DNA from: Butyrivibrio sp. INlla14 | Lineage (GTDB): Bacteria; Bacillota; Clostridia; Lachnospirales; Lachnospiraceae | Assembly (NCBI RefSeq): GCF_900102515.1 | Contig: NZ_FMVS01000021.1 | Span: forward strand, 1-64,000 | DNA length: 64,000 nt | Direction: 5' to 3' | Shown: positions 7,410-16,673 of the stretch, piece by piece | How positions within the stretch are numbered: position 1 is the stretch's first letter | How the letters are laid out: every line of letters begins with the position of its first letter | Notes under the pieces: generated by a model | Told to the model about the DNA's origin: nothing | Seen by the model: the letters and a program-made list of their open reading frames with translations, nothing else | Database searches by the model: none | Translations under genes and position numbers: made by a program

Positions 7410-10400
7410 ATGAAAAAGTTTTGGGGAAGGAAATTGCTGGTAGGCCTTATTGTGTTTACAACAGCTTTTTCTAGTATTGGAACAGCGGTGGCTACTGCTG
7501 CAGATGGGGAGGAAGCTGTATACTCAGTTAGTACTGAATCTTTAGAAGCTTCTCAGGAAGCTTCTATTTTTGAGCCCTTAACTGAGAGTATGATAGCGAG
7601 TCTGAACCAGAATGCAGAAACTGTCTCACTGGATGAGACAGAAGTTGGGGGCGACTCCGGCGAACAGGGAACAGATACAGAGATTGGCGCAGGCACAGAA
7701 ACCAATGCAAGTTCAGCTGCCACAGGCTCAACAATAGAGGAAGCAGATGCCCAGTCTGGAACTTCAGAAGCTGTAGAGAAAGGCCAGAAGGCTGATACAG
7801 AAGATGCAGCAGAGGAAACTTCTAAGGAGTCATCAGAGGCTGCTTCAGAAGCCAGCTCAGACGAGCTTACAGAGCTTGATCTGTCAGACCAAGAGAATTT
7901 AGATAATCTGACAGATGAGGAGAAGGCAGAGCTTTTAGGAACTATGCTGGCTCAAACTCCTGCACCAGAGACTACTCCTGACTTAAGCGATAGTTCTTTT
8001 GCCAAAGTAACTAATCACCTGCCAGGAACAATTACTGATATCAGCAAAGAGTTTTCTATTGGATTTGATTTTGAAATCTTTAAGCCAGAACTTATTCCTG
8101 ATGGAAAGTTTGTATATACTCTTCCAGCAAGCCTTGATTTTTCAAAGGCAGCAGGTAGTGAGATTCCTGTATATGAGGATGGCAGGAATATAGGAACAGC
8201 AGTTGTTGGTTCTGACAACGTTATGAGATTTAGCATTGCTCCGGAAAACGTAGTTAATAAGCCAAACGGGCTTAAGGGAAGCGTTAGCCTTAGCTGCAAG
8301 TTTGATGCTGAGACTATTGAAGACAAGACACCTATCAAGGTTGTGTTCTCCAATGGAGATGAGATAGAGGTTAATATCGAGAATCCTGTTATTACAGCTT
8401 ACAAAAAGCCTGTTGCCATAAAGAATGGTACAGCCTGGTTTAGCGTAAAGTTCACAGTAAGTAGTGATGTAAAAGATTTTGTGATCACAGATGAACTTGG
8501 AGATAACCTTGAGTTTACAGGAAGATGGAACCTCAATAATGAATCCACAGTTCTTGCTCACATCCAGTTTGAAAAACAATCACCTCATAAGTTAGTTGTT
8601 CATGCAGGAGATGTGCCAGCGGGTAAATATACTCTCTACTATCAGGTAAGAGCTATTGACGACTACAATACTTCCGGCAAGACTGCAGAACAGATCATAG
8701 CTGAGCATAAGAACAGCAATAAGGCTAGTTGGAGCTGGCAGGGTTCTAATACTCATTCTGTAGATAGCTATGCTACACAGAGTGAGAGCAAATGGCTTTC
8801 AAAGTTTGGTACAAACAGATCAAATCCTGGTGGAGTAACTCCTGATGGTATTGCCCAGTGGCAGATATATATTAACGGAGGCTCTGTACCACACAATCTT
8901 TCTGGTTATACTTTCGTTGATGAAGTTGACGACAGAATGGAGTATATTAAGGAATCTTTTGAAGTAAAGATTTCTTATGACCAGATGACATGGGCAGACT
9001 GCCCGGAACTTAGAAACCTTATTGTATTTGATGGTAATAAGTTCACTATCAAGTTTACAAAAGATATTCCAGTTGCCTATTACAGAATTTTCTACAATAC
9101 AAAGATTAAAGGTGACAAGAAGGACTATCCAACAAAAGAGAAGACCAAGTACAACAATAAGGCATCTATCTATAGAGGAGATGAGTTCATAGCTGGTGCG
9201 GAGGCTTCAAATGACTATTTTGGCGTATTCTTTGCCTCAATTTACAAGGATATGCTTGGCGAGCGTTCAGATGCAGGCCTTGTTAACTGGGAAACTGTCT
9301 TTACTACTGAAGGCAGAGACTCAAATAATGTTGTTATTACAGATACAATAAGTCCTGAGGTGGCTCTTATTGGCGGCAAGACAGTTGGCGCCTACATGAT
9401 TGAGGACAGCATCAAGTTATACAGACTTGGCAGTGATAGTACAACCAAGACAGAAGTAACAGGCTTTAAGGTAACATTTAGTGAAGATGGCAGCTCATAC
9501 ACATTAACAGCAGATAAACTTCCAGCAGGTATGTATGTTATCTACTATAGCACTCAGGACTATTATGGTAATAAGGATGGCCATTCTTTCCCAAGCGGAA
9601 GCACAATTCGCTTTACAAATAATGCGTCACTTAAGATCGATAAGACTGTGATGGATGCCGAACCAAAAGCATACGAATTTTCAACAGATGGCCTTCCAAT
9701 GGATAAAACAGCTATGCCAGGAAGCTACGACACTGCATCTGGCAATTATCTTATTCCTTGGAATATAAAGGTCAACAAGAACGACCTTGGACAGAGCACC
9801 ACACTTGTTTCTGGCAGCAAGGCAACAGTAACAGATAAGCTTCCAGAGGGACTTGAGTACGTAGAGGGTTCAGCTCTTATAACAAAGGCTGATGCAGCAG
9901 ATGGTATTTCCTTGGAGCCAACAGTTACCAGGGAAGATAACAGGGAAACACTTACCTGGAACTTTGACTGGGAAGCAGAGTACTACACTGTTTCATTTAA
10001 GACTAAAGTTGCAGACACATATATAAAGAGCCTTATCAAGAAGGGCGGTAGTGGCAAGATCACTTTATCTTTTGACAATGAAGCTTTTGGGCAGGTAGGC
10101 AATGCAAGTGGAATGGCAAACGGAGGAAGTCAGGATACCATTACACTTCTTGAGAAAAAGGCTAATCTTAATGAAGAGACGGGCCACGTTGAGTATTCAG
10201 TTGTTGTAAATGAGCTTGGAACAGATATCTTCTCAGACAGAGAAGAGATTAAGCTTACAGATAAGCTTGAAGGCGGCGTTTACGAAGCGGGCACTCTTAA
10301 GATTTACAACTATGATCCTTCTAAAGAGGACAAGATTGGTGCTGAGTATCAGCTTGATATTAGCAAGATAGAGGTTTCGGATGATAGCAGATCTTTTGCT

Positions 10401-11273
10401 ATTACAATTCCAGACAACAAGGCCTTTGTTGTAAAGTACACAGTAATTCCAGATTCCAAGGATGCTGTTGATGTAGGAGATGGCAAGAAGCAGGTTACAG
10501 TTGGTAACACAGCTACTCTCATCGGCGAGGGCACAATTTCTACAGGCGTTAAGGAGTCTTACATCATAGAAAATGCTCAAGCTGACATTACAAGTGATAA
10601 GGGCGTTATCAAGATCACCAAGGTTTCCACAGGTAACAGCCTTGTGGGACTTCAGGGTGCAGTATTTAGACTAGTTAGAATTGATGTTTCCAATGGAAAA
10701 GAGGAAGTGGTAGCAACAGCAGCTTCTGATTCAAACGGTGTTGTTAAGTTTGAAAAAGATGGAAAATATGATTCTCTTATTTTTGACAACCTGTATTATT
10801 ACCAGGAAACATCAGCTCCTAATGGATACAAGCTTGACGATACCAAGCACTACATAGTATTTAAGGGTGAAAAATATAGTGAGAATGCCGATTCTATTAA
10901 GGCATATCTTTCAGCAAATGGAATAAGCGGACTTGTGGAGTATGACATAAATACATCAGAGACAGGATCAACCTATGGCGCTGTCGTAGAAAATGATCTG
11001 ATTCCTGATGTCCCAGATGATCCTACACCAGAGCCACCTACAGGTAACACAGTTGTTACAGAAACAATCACCACAACTATTCCATCAACTGATATTCCAC
11101 AGGTTCTTGGTGCCAGAAGAACTCCTGGAAACGGCAATATTCCAGCAGTACTTGGCGCAAGAAGAAGCGCTACAGGTGACAGGAGCATGGCAGGTTCTGT
11201 AGTGGTTATCATAGTTGCAGTAATTTGTCTTGGACTTATTTTGACTAAAAGAAATAAAGTGGGTAAACTATAA
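7410..11273 (+). CDS. Large Cna-B/SpaA-type surface adhesin
   Basis: A 1287-residue secreted protein. Residues 1-30 are a signal peptide. Residues about 35-190 are Ser/Glu/Thr/Ala-rich and disordered. Several repeated beta-sandwich domains follow, with recurring 'ITDxxxxxLE' and 'DKLPEGLEY' motifs typical of isopeptide-stabilised adhesins. A SpaA/Cna-B domain lies at about 1062-1150 and ends with the E-box YQETSAPNGY. The tail has a Pro-rich spacer, two copies of VLGARR, then SATGDRS, a membrane helix and a basic end (LTKRNK). There is no LPxTG, although the TGD plus helix plus basic tail looks like a diverged sorting signal. Its role is likely attachment to host, fibre or neighbouring cells; the ligand is unknown. 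Confidence 0.85.
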   Translation: MKKFWGRKLLVGLIVFTTAFSSIGTAVATAADGEEAVYSVSTESLEASQEASIFEPLTESMIASLNQNAETVSLDETEVGGDSGEQGTDTEIGAGTETNASSAATGSTIEEADAQSGTSEAVEKGQKADTEDAAEETSKESSEAASEASSDELTELDLSDQENLDNLTDEEKAELLGTMLAQTPAPETTPDLSDSSFAKVTNHLPGTITDISKEFSIGFDFEIFKPELIPDGKFVYTLPASLDFSKAAGSEIPVYEDGRNIGTAVVGSDNVMRFSIAPENVVNKPNGLKGSVSLSCKFDAETIEDKTPIKVVFSNGDEIEVNIENPVITAYKKPVAIKNGTAWFSVKFTVSSDVKDFVITDELGDNLEFTGRWNLNNESTVLAHIQFEKQSPHKLVVHAGDVPAGKYTLYYQVRAIDDYNTSGKTAEQIIAEHKNSNKASWSWQGSNTHSVDSYATQSESKWLSKFGTNRSNPGGVTPDGIAQWQIYINGGSVPHNLSGYTFVDEVDDRMEYIKESFEVKISYDQMTWADCPELRNLIVFDGNKFTIKFTKDIPVAYYRIFYNTKIKGDKKDYPTKEKTKYNNKASIYRGDEFIAGAEASNDYFGVFFASIYKDMLGERSDAGLVNWETVFTTEGRDSNNVVITDTISPEVALIGGKTVGAYMIEDSIKLYRLGSDSTTKTEVTGFKVTFSEDGSSYTLTADKLPAGMYVIYYSTQDYYGNKDGHSFPSGSTIRFTNNASLKIDKTVMDAEPKAYEFSTDGLPMDKTAMPGSYDTASGNYLIPWNIKVNKNDLGQSTTLVSGSKATVTDKLPEGLEYVEGSALITKADAADGISLEPTVTREDNRETLTWNFDWEAEYYTVSFKTKVADTYIKSLIKKGGSGKITLSFDNEAFGQVGNASGMANGGSQDTITLLEKKANLNEETGHVEYSVVVNELGTDIFSDREEIKLTDKLEGGVYEAGTLKIYNYDPSKEDKIGAEYQLDISKIEVSDDSRSFAITIPDNKAFVVKYTVIPDSKDAVDVGDGKKQVTVGNTATLIGEGTISTGVKESYIIENAQADITSDKGVIKITKVSTGNSLVGLQGAVFRLVRIDVSNGKEEVVATAASDSNGVVKFEKDGKYDSLIFDNLYYYQETSAPNGYKLDDTKHYIVFKGEKYSENADSIKAYLSANGISGLVEYDINTSETGSTYGAVVENDLIPDVPDDPTPEPPTGNTVVTETITTTIPSTDIPQVLGARRTPGNGNIPAVLGARRSATGDRSMAGSVVVIIVAVICLGLILTKRNKVGKL

Positions 11274-11301
11274 CTACTAAATTTCTTTAGGAGGGACCAC
11301 A

Positions 11302-11760
11302 GTGGCTAAGAAGACACCAGAGGAAAGAATCAGAGAGATCGCAAGAGAAGTTTCAGATGCAGCTGCGCCATATATTGAGAAGGCACAGCCAGTAGTAGAG
11401 GATGTTAAGAGCAAGGCACAGCCCTATGTTGAGGATATTATCAGCAAGGCAGAACCAGTTATCGACATGGTAAAAGAAAAAGCTACTCCCGTTGCCATGA
11501 AGGCTTCCAAGGTGGCTCAGAATGCCAAAGAAAATATTACAAGACAGGCCGCACGTCTTGCCTGCAATGAAGAAGTATTTATCCAGTACAGTGATCATGA
11601 GATCAGGACAACTGATCTTGTTGAGAGGGCTAAGGCTGATTTCTACAGCCGTGGCAACAAGCCTGGAGATATAGACCAGATTCAGATTTATATCAAGCCT
11701 TCTGACAATGCCGCTTACTATGTGGTCAATCACAAAGAGACTGGCAGAATTGAGTTTTGA
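11302..11760 (+). CDS. DUF6465 family protein with helical repeats
   Basis: The protein begins with GTG after an AGGAGG ribosome-binding site. Residues 15-80 are Ala/Lys/Val-rich helical repeats of the 'PVVEDVKSKAQPYVEDI' kind, which could lie along a membrane or polymer. The last 65 residues form a compact domain (EEVFIQYSDHEIRTTDLV to YYVVNHKETGRIEF) that I recognise as DUF6465, common in Lachnospiraceae. It follows the adhesin by 28 bp and overlaps or abuts the next small gene. No biochemical function is known for the family. Confidence 0.75.
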   Translation: MAKKTPEERIREIAREVSDAAAPYIEKAQPVVEDVKSKAQPYVEDIISKAEPVIDMVKEKATPVAMKASKVAQNAKENITRQAARLACNEEVFIQYSDHEIRTTDLVERAKADFYSRGNKPGDIDQIQIYIKPSDNAAYYVVNHKETGRIEF

Positions 11761-11762
11761 TC

Positions 11763-12068
11763 ATGGCAATAGATAAACACACATTTTTTAACTTTAATCA
11801 CTATCTATATGGTGAGGCATTTTATGGAAGCTACGAGGGTATGCGTTACAGACTGGCAAGAGAGCCTCTGGAAAATGTCTTCTTTGTACCTGTTGATAAA
11901 AGAGGACCGGCAACTCTTCGTGCGACTATATGGCCAGAGCCCTATGCCTATGGCCATACAGATACGGCCCTTATGAAATCAGAGGATTTTGAGTTTTCAG
12001 AGGAAGGCCTTGAGGCGGCTGTGAAATGGTTTAATGAGCAGCACGAGGCTGGAGACTGGCCTAAATAA
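11763..12068 (+). CDS. Conserved hypothetical protein, 101 residues
   Basis: A small soluble protein rich in aromatic residues (FNFNHYLYGEAFYGSYEGMRYR). It starts two bases after the DUF6465 stop, at an ATG that is three codons into a longer TTG-initiated frame; tight coupling to the upstream gene is likely. There are no membrane segments, signal peptide or catalytic motif that I can recognise. It is the last gene before a strong terminator, so it belongs to the 6937-12068 transcription unit. The function is unknown. Confidence 0.6.
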   Translation: MAIDKHTFFNFNHYLYGEAFYGSYEGMRYRLAREPLENVFFVPVDKRGPATLRATIWPEPYAYGHTDTALMKSEDFEFSEEGLEAAVKWFNEQHEAGDWPK

Positions 12069-12121
12069 GAATTGACAAAACTTTTCAAAAAATTTTTACA
12101 ATTAAAAAAGGAAATGAGAAT

Positions 12122-12160
12122 CCCACGTCGAATATTAGTAGATGTGGGGTTTTCTTTTTT
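12122..12160 (+). terminator. Intrinsic terminator before dgt
   Basis: CCCACGTC pairs with GATGTGGG (one G-U) around an 11-base loop and is followed by a T-rich run. It separates the envelope operon from the replication and transcription block. Confidence 0.85.
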
Positions 12161-12227
12161 ACAGGGAACAAATACAAGACATTGTGGGGGCACTTAATAG
12201 CGGAAGTTTCATAAAGAGGACTTGCTA

Positions 12228-13235
12228 ATGAAAATAAGAGAACAGCTCGAGGAAAGAGAGAAGCAGATACTAAGTAAGCATGCTACTCTTAGCACAGAAA
12301 CAAAGGGCAGAGAGAAGGACGAGAAGCCTTGTGATATCAGGCCTTGTTTCCAGAGGGACAGAGACAGGATTCTCTACTCTAAATCCTTTAGAAGACTTAA
12401 AGATAAGACACAGGTCTTTTTATCTCCAGATGGTGATCACTACAGAACCCGTATGACACATACACTGGAGGTATCTCAGAACGCCAGAACAATAGCCAAG
12501 GCCCTTAGACTCAATGAGGATCTGGCAGAGGCAATAGCTCTTGGACATGACCTTGGACATACTCCTTTTGGACATGCCGGAGAGAGAGCACTTAACGAGG
12601 TTTGCCCCTTTGGATTTAAACACAATGAACAGAGCCTTCGTATTGTAGAAGTTTTGGAGAATTACGGACAGGGTCTTAATCTTACCTGGGAGGTAAGAGA
12701 CGGAATTCTTAACCATGAAATGGATCTTCGCCCTGCAACTTTGGAGGGAAGAGTAGTAAGGCTCTCTGACAAGATTGCCTATATGCACCACGATATGGAC
12801 GATGCCATAAGAGGCGGAATCCTGGTGGAGAGTGATGTTCCACGGGATCTTGCCAAGGTAATCGGTAATTCCAACAGGGAGTGGATAGACACATTTATCC
12901 ATGATATTATCTCAGTCAGCATGGATACTGATGATATCAGAATGTCTGAGGAGGTTTACAATGCTTTCCACAGACTTCGCAAATTTATGTTTGAAAGAGT
13001 TTATACCAACCCGATAGCCAAGGGGCAGGAGGGCAAGGTTGAGGATATGATCAAGATTCTTTATCATTACTACCTTGATCATATTGATAAGCTTCCTGGA
13101 TATCTCAAGGATATGATGGACAAGGGAGCTACCAAGGAGCGCCTTGTATGTGATTATGTCAGCTCCATGACTGACAGATATGCAGTGGCGGTATTTGAAG
13201 AAATATACATACCAAGGGCATGGGGAGTTTTATAA
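12228..13235 (+). CDS. dgt: dGTP triphosphohydrolase-like HD protein
   Basis: The enzyme hydrolyses deoxynucleoside triphosphates, classically dGTP to deoxyguanosine and tripolyphosphate, in the cytoplasm. The HD-domain residues are visible as THTLEVSQ, then GHDLGHTPFGHAGE, with a later LSDKIAYMHHDMDD. The N-terminal RPCFQRDRDRI and SKSFRRLKDKTQVF segments are typical of bacterial dGTPase-like proteins. At 335 residues it is the short, normal form. I took the ATG at 12228, seven bases after AGAGGA, over the TTG at 12222. dnaG begins three bases after the stop, so the two are translated from one message. This dgt-dnaG-rpoD order is common in Clostridia. Confidence 0.93.
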   Translation: MKIREQLEEREKQILSKHATLSTETKGREKDEKPCDIRPCFQRDRDRILYSKSFRRLKDKTQVFLSPDGDHYRTRMTHTLEVSQNARTIAKALRLNEDLAEAIALGHDLGHTPFGHAGERALNEVCPFGFKHNEQSLRIVEVLENYGQGLNLTWEVRDGILNHEMDLRPATLEGRVVRLSDKIAYMHHDMDDAIRGGILVESDVPRDLAKVIGNSNREWIDTFIHDIISVSMDTDDIRMSEEVYNAFHRLRKFMFERVYTNPIAKGQEGKVEDMIKILYHYYLDHIDKLPGYLKDMMDKGATKERLVCDYVSSMTDRYAVAVFEEIYIPRAWGVL

Positions 13236-13238
13236 TTT

Positions 13239-15017
13239 ATGCGATATTCGGACGAGATCATCGAAGAAGTCCGCAGCAGGAATGACATTGTTGATGTGAT
13301 AGGGCAGTATGTCCACCTTCAGAAAAAAGGCGCCAATCATTTTGGCCTGTGTCCTTTCCACAATGAGAAATCCGGTTCGTTTTGCGTTTCAGGTCACAAG
13401 CAGATGTATTACTGCTTTGGCTGCGGAGCCGGGGGCAATGTCATAACTTTTTTGATGAAATATGACAACTTAACATTTCAGGAAGCAGTTAAACAACTGG
13501 CAGACAGAGCCGGCATCAAGCTTCCCGACGAAGACGATTCACCGCAGGCCAAGGCCATGCGCGATAAGAGGCAGATCCTACTTGATATCAACAAAGAGGC
13601 TGCCAAGTATTATTACTATCAGCTAAGAGGCAAGAACGGTCAAAAGGGCATGGAATATTTCAAAAAGAGAGAACTTACTGATGAAACCATGCAGCATTTT
13701 GGACTTGGATATGCCAATGTAACAAGCGATGATCTGGTCAAACATTTAAAGAAACTGGGATACCAGGACAGCCAGATAATCGAGGCAGGACTTGCTTCCT
13801 ACGATGAGAAGTATGGAACACATGATAAATTCTGGAACAGAGTAATGTTTCCGATTCAGGATGCCTCCAACAAGGTCATAGGCTTTGGAGGAAGAGTTTT
13901 GGGAGATGGCAAGCCCAAGTACCTTAACTCGCCGGAAACACCTATCTTTGATAAGAGCAGAAACCTCTTTGGCCTTAACTATGCCAAGAACGCAAGGGCA
14001 GGCTACATGATAATCTGTGAAGGTTACATGGATGTTATAGCTATGCATCAGGCAGGTTTTAATATGGCCGTGGCTTCTCTTGGAACGGCGTTTACACCGG
14101 GACAGGCCATGATACTTAAGAGGTACACCGATGAGGTGATACTGTCCTATGATAGTGATGAAGCGGGAACCAAGGCAGCCCTCAGGGGAATAGGCATTCT
14201 CAAGGAGGCAGGACTTAAGGGCAAGGTCTTAGACCTTAGGCCCCACAAGGATCCTGATGAATTTATCAAGAATGAAGGCAGGGAAGCCTTTGAGGAGCGA
14301 ATCAGAAGAGCTGAGAACACTTTCTTTTTCGAGGTCCGGATAATGGAGAGCCGTCATAACATGGCTGATCCTGAGGACAAAACCGAGTTTTACAAGGAAG
14401 TGGCCCAGAAATTATGCGAGTTTGAGGAAGCTCTTGAAAGGGACAATTACATAGAGGCTGTGGCAGCAAGGTACAACATAGCTGTAGCAGATTTAAAGCA
14501 ACTGGTAGCATCTTTTGCGGCCAAGGCGGGAATGGTAAGGCCAGCCAGACGACCGGAATCAGGGATACAAAAGAAAACGGGGCCAGAGGACGGAGCCAGA
14601 AAGAACCAGAGACTTCTCCTTACATGGCTATCGGATGAGCCCTCGATATTTCCGAAAGTCAAGGCATATGTTAAACCGCAGGACTTCGCTGATGATCTGT
14701 ACAGAGAAGTAGCAAAAGAGGTCTTTTCCGGAATGGAAAATGGCAATTTTTCACCGGCGGCAATACTGGACCACTTTACAGAGGAGGAACAGTATAGTCA
14801 GGTGGCAGAGATGTTTAACACAAACCTGGTGGATATTGAAACCAAGGATCAGAGGCGCAAGGCCTTTAGAGACATTATCCTGGGCGTAAGGCAGGCAGGA
14901 TATGACAGGCAAAAGAGAGAACTAAAGCCTGATGATCCGGAGTTTTTAACCAAGACCATCCAGGGCAAAAAAGAGTTGGAGAAACTGGCTCATGCCAATA
15001 TTTCTCCAGATGATTAA
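13239..15017 (+). CDS. dnaG: DNA primase
   Basis: DnaG makes RNA primers for replication together with the DnaB helicase. The N-terminal CHC2 zinc finger has Cys38, His41, Cys59 and Cys62 (CPFHNEKSGSF and YYCFGCGAGG). The RNA polymerase core with the TOPRIM fold carries ICEGYMD near residue 258 and SYDSDEAG near 305. The C-terminal 150 residues are the helicase-binding region, weakly conserved as usual. The length of 592 residues is normal. It sits between dgt (3-bp gap) and rpoD (31-bp gap), the macromolecular-synthesis arrangement. Confidence 0.97.
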   Translation: MRYSDEIIEEVRSRNDIVDVIGQYVHLQKKGANHFGLCPFHNEKSGSFCVSGHKQMYYCFGCGAGGNVITFLMKYDNLTFQEAVKQLADRAGIKLPDEDDSPQAKAMRDKRQILLDINKEAAKYYYYQLRGKNGQKGMEYFKKRELTDETMQHFGLGYANVTSDDLVKHLKKLGYQDSQIIEAGLASYDEKYGTHDKFWNRVMFPIQDASNKVIGFGGRVLGDGKPKYLNSPETPIFDKSRNLFGLNYAKNARAGYMIICEGYMDVIAMHQAGFNMAVASLGTAFTPGQAMILKRYTDEVILSYDSDEAGTKAALRGIGILKEAGLKGKVLDLRPHKDPDEFIKNEGREAFEERIRRAENTFFFEVRIMESRHNMADPEDKTEFYKEVAQKLCEFEEALERDNYIEAVAARYNIAVADLKQLVASFAAKAGMVRPARRPESGIQKKTGPEDGARKNQRLLLTWLSDEPSIFPKVKAYVKPQDFADDLYREVAKEVFSGMENGNFSPAAILDHFTEEEQYSQVAEMFNTNLVDIETKDQRRKAFRDIILGVRQAGYDRQKRELKPDDPEFLTKTIQGKKELEKLAHANISPDD

Positions 15018-15048
15018 GTAAACTAATAGAAAAGGAAGATAGAATAAA

Positions 15049-16671
15049 ATGGCAAAGAAGGAAGTTGCAAGCAAGGAAACAGAGACTAAGAAGACTGTAA
15101 AGGCTACTACTAAGAAGACAACTGCCAAGGAGGCAGAATCCAAGGAGACAGCCAAGAAGGCTACAACCAAGAAGGAAACTGCCAAGAAGGAAACTGAGAA
15201 GGCAGAGCCAGAGAAAAAGACTGCAAAGAAAACTACCAAGAAGGTAGTGATCGTAACAGATGAGCCCACTAAGGCTAAAAAGACCAAGAAGGCAGCTGAG
15301 GAAGAAGTAGTAGAAGAGGCTGTAGTAGAAAAGAAGACTGCAAAGAGAGGCAAGAAGGCAGCAGAGGCCGAAGCTCCCAAGGAAGAAGTAAAGGCCAAGA
15401 AGACTACCAAGAAGGCAGCCAAGGCAGAGGAAACACCATCTTCTGATGATGGTGAGATCGATGAGGCCACAAAAGAGCTCTTTGCTCAGAAGGTCAAGGA
15501 TATCCTTGCACTTGCCAAGAAGAAGAAAAACGTTCTTGAGTATGCAGAGATAAGCGATTTCTTTGCAGAACTCAACCTCAACGAGGATCAGTTTGACAAT
15601 GTTCTTGAGGTTCTTGAGAATTCCGGAATTGATGTTCTTAGAGTATCTGAGGAAGATATTGATGACCTTCCAGAAGATGAGGACATGCTTCTTGGAGATG
15701 ATGACGAAGAAGTAGATATGGAGAACATCGATCTTTCAGTGCCAGATGGAATCAGCATTGAAGATCCTGTCAGAATGTACCTCAAGGAAATAGGTAAGGT
15801 GCCTCTTCTTACAGCTGATCAGGAAATTGACCTTGCCAAGGCAATGGAAGCTGGAATCGATGCAGAAAAAGAGCTGGCTGAGGACGAGGGCAAGAACAAG
15901 CTTTCAGATGCCAGAAAGAAAGAACTCAATGCAATCATTTATGAAGGCGAAGAGGCCAAGAAGCGCCTTGCAGAAGCTAACCTTCGTCTTGTTGTAAGTA
16001 TTGCAAAGAGATATGTTGGTAGAGGAATGCTCTTCCTTGATCTTATCCAGGAAGGTAACCTTGGTCTTATCAAGGCAGTTGAGAAGTTTGATTTCCGTAA
16101 GGGCTTCAAGTTCTCTACATACGCTACATGGTGGATCAGACAGGCTATCACAAGAGCTATTGCTGACCAGGCCAGAACTATCCGTATTCCTGTACATATG
16201 GTTGAGACCATCAACAAGCTCATCCGCGTGAGCCGTCAGCTTCTCCAGGAGCTTGGCCGTGAGCCACTTCCAGAAGAGGTTGCAAAAGAGATGAATATGC
16301 CTGTAGAGCGTGTTCGTGAGATCCTCAAGATTTCTCAGGAACCAGTATCACTTGAGACACCTATCGGTGAAGAGGAAGATAGCCATCTTGGTGATTTCAT
16401 TCAGGATGATAACGTTCCTGTACCAGCTGATGCTGCAGCATTCACACTGTTAAAGGAACAGCTGGTAGAGGTTCTTGGAACTCTTACAGAGCGTGAGCAG
16501 AAGGTTCTAAGACTCCGTTTTGGTCTTGATGATGGAAGAGCAAGAACTCTGGAAGAAGTAGGTAAGGAATTTAACGTAACCCGTGAGCGTATCCGTCAGA
16601 TCGAAGCTAAGGCTCTTAGAAAGCTTCGTCACCCTAGCCGCAGCCGCAAGCTCAAGGATTATCTTGATTGA
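15049..16671 (+). CDS. rpoD: Primary sigma factor with Lys/Ala-rich N-terminal extension
   Basis: This is the housekeeping sigma-70. Region 1.2 begins near residue 238 ([12 protein letters not shown]). Region 2 spans about 308-378 with [16 protein letters not shown] and [13 protein letters not shown]. Region 3 follows, and region 4 lies near 478-535 with [20 protein letters not shown]. The odd part is residues 1-130, an almost pure Lys/Ala/Thr/Glu sequence built on AKK and TKK repeats, resembling histone-H1 tails. It raises the length to 540 residues, against about 370-390 for most Firmicutes. The ATG follows GGAAG. It is co-directional with dnaG and trmK; the trmK frame starts right after the stop. 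Confidence 0.97.
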   Translation: MAKKEVASKETETKKTVKATTKKTTAKEAESKETAKKATTKKETAKKETEKAEPEKKTAKKTTKKVVIVTDEPTKAKKTKKAAEEEVVEEAVVEKKTAKRGKKAAEAEAPKEEVKAKKTTKKAAKAEETPSSDDGEIDEATKELFAQKVKDILALAKKKKNVLEYAEISDFFAELNLNEDQFDNVLEVLENSGIDVLRVSEEDIDDLPEDEDMLLGDDDEEVDMENIDLSVPDGISIEDPVRMYLKEIGKVPLLTADQEIDLAKAMEAGIDAEKELAEDEGKNKLSDARKKELNAIIYEGEEAKKRLAEANLRLVVSIAKRYVGRGMLFLDLIQEGNLGLIKAVEKFDFRKGFKFSTYATWWIRQAITRAIADQARTIRIPVHMVETINKLIRVSRQLLQELGREPLPEEVAKEMNMPVERVREILKISQEPVSLETPIGEEEDSHLGDFIQDDNVPVPADAAAFTLLKEQLVEVLGTLTEREQKVLRLRFGLDDGRARTLEEVGKEFNVTRERIRQIEAKALRKLRHPSRSRKLKDYLD

Positions 16672-16673
16672 TC

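Noticed and set aside
8142-8579. 145-codon minus-strand frame inside the adhesin
   Set aside because: It is a shadow of a long repeat-rich gene; composition follows the antisense strand.
14946-15470. 174-codon minus-strand open frame over the rpoD start
   Set aside because: It is antisense to the Lys/Ala-rich repeats of rpoD, and its Ser/Phe/Val-rich product mirrors that composition. It has no ribosome-binding site.
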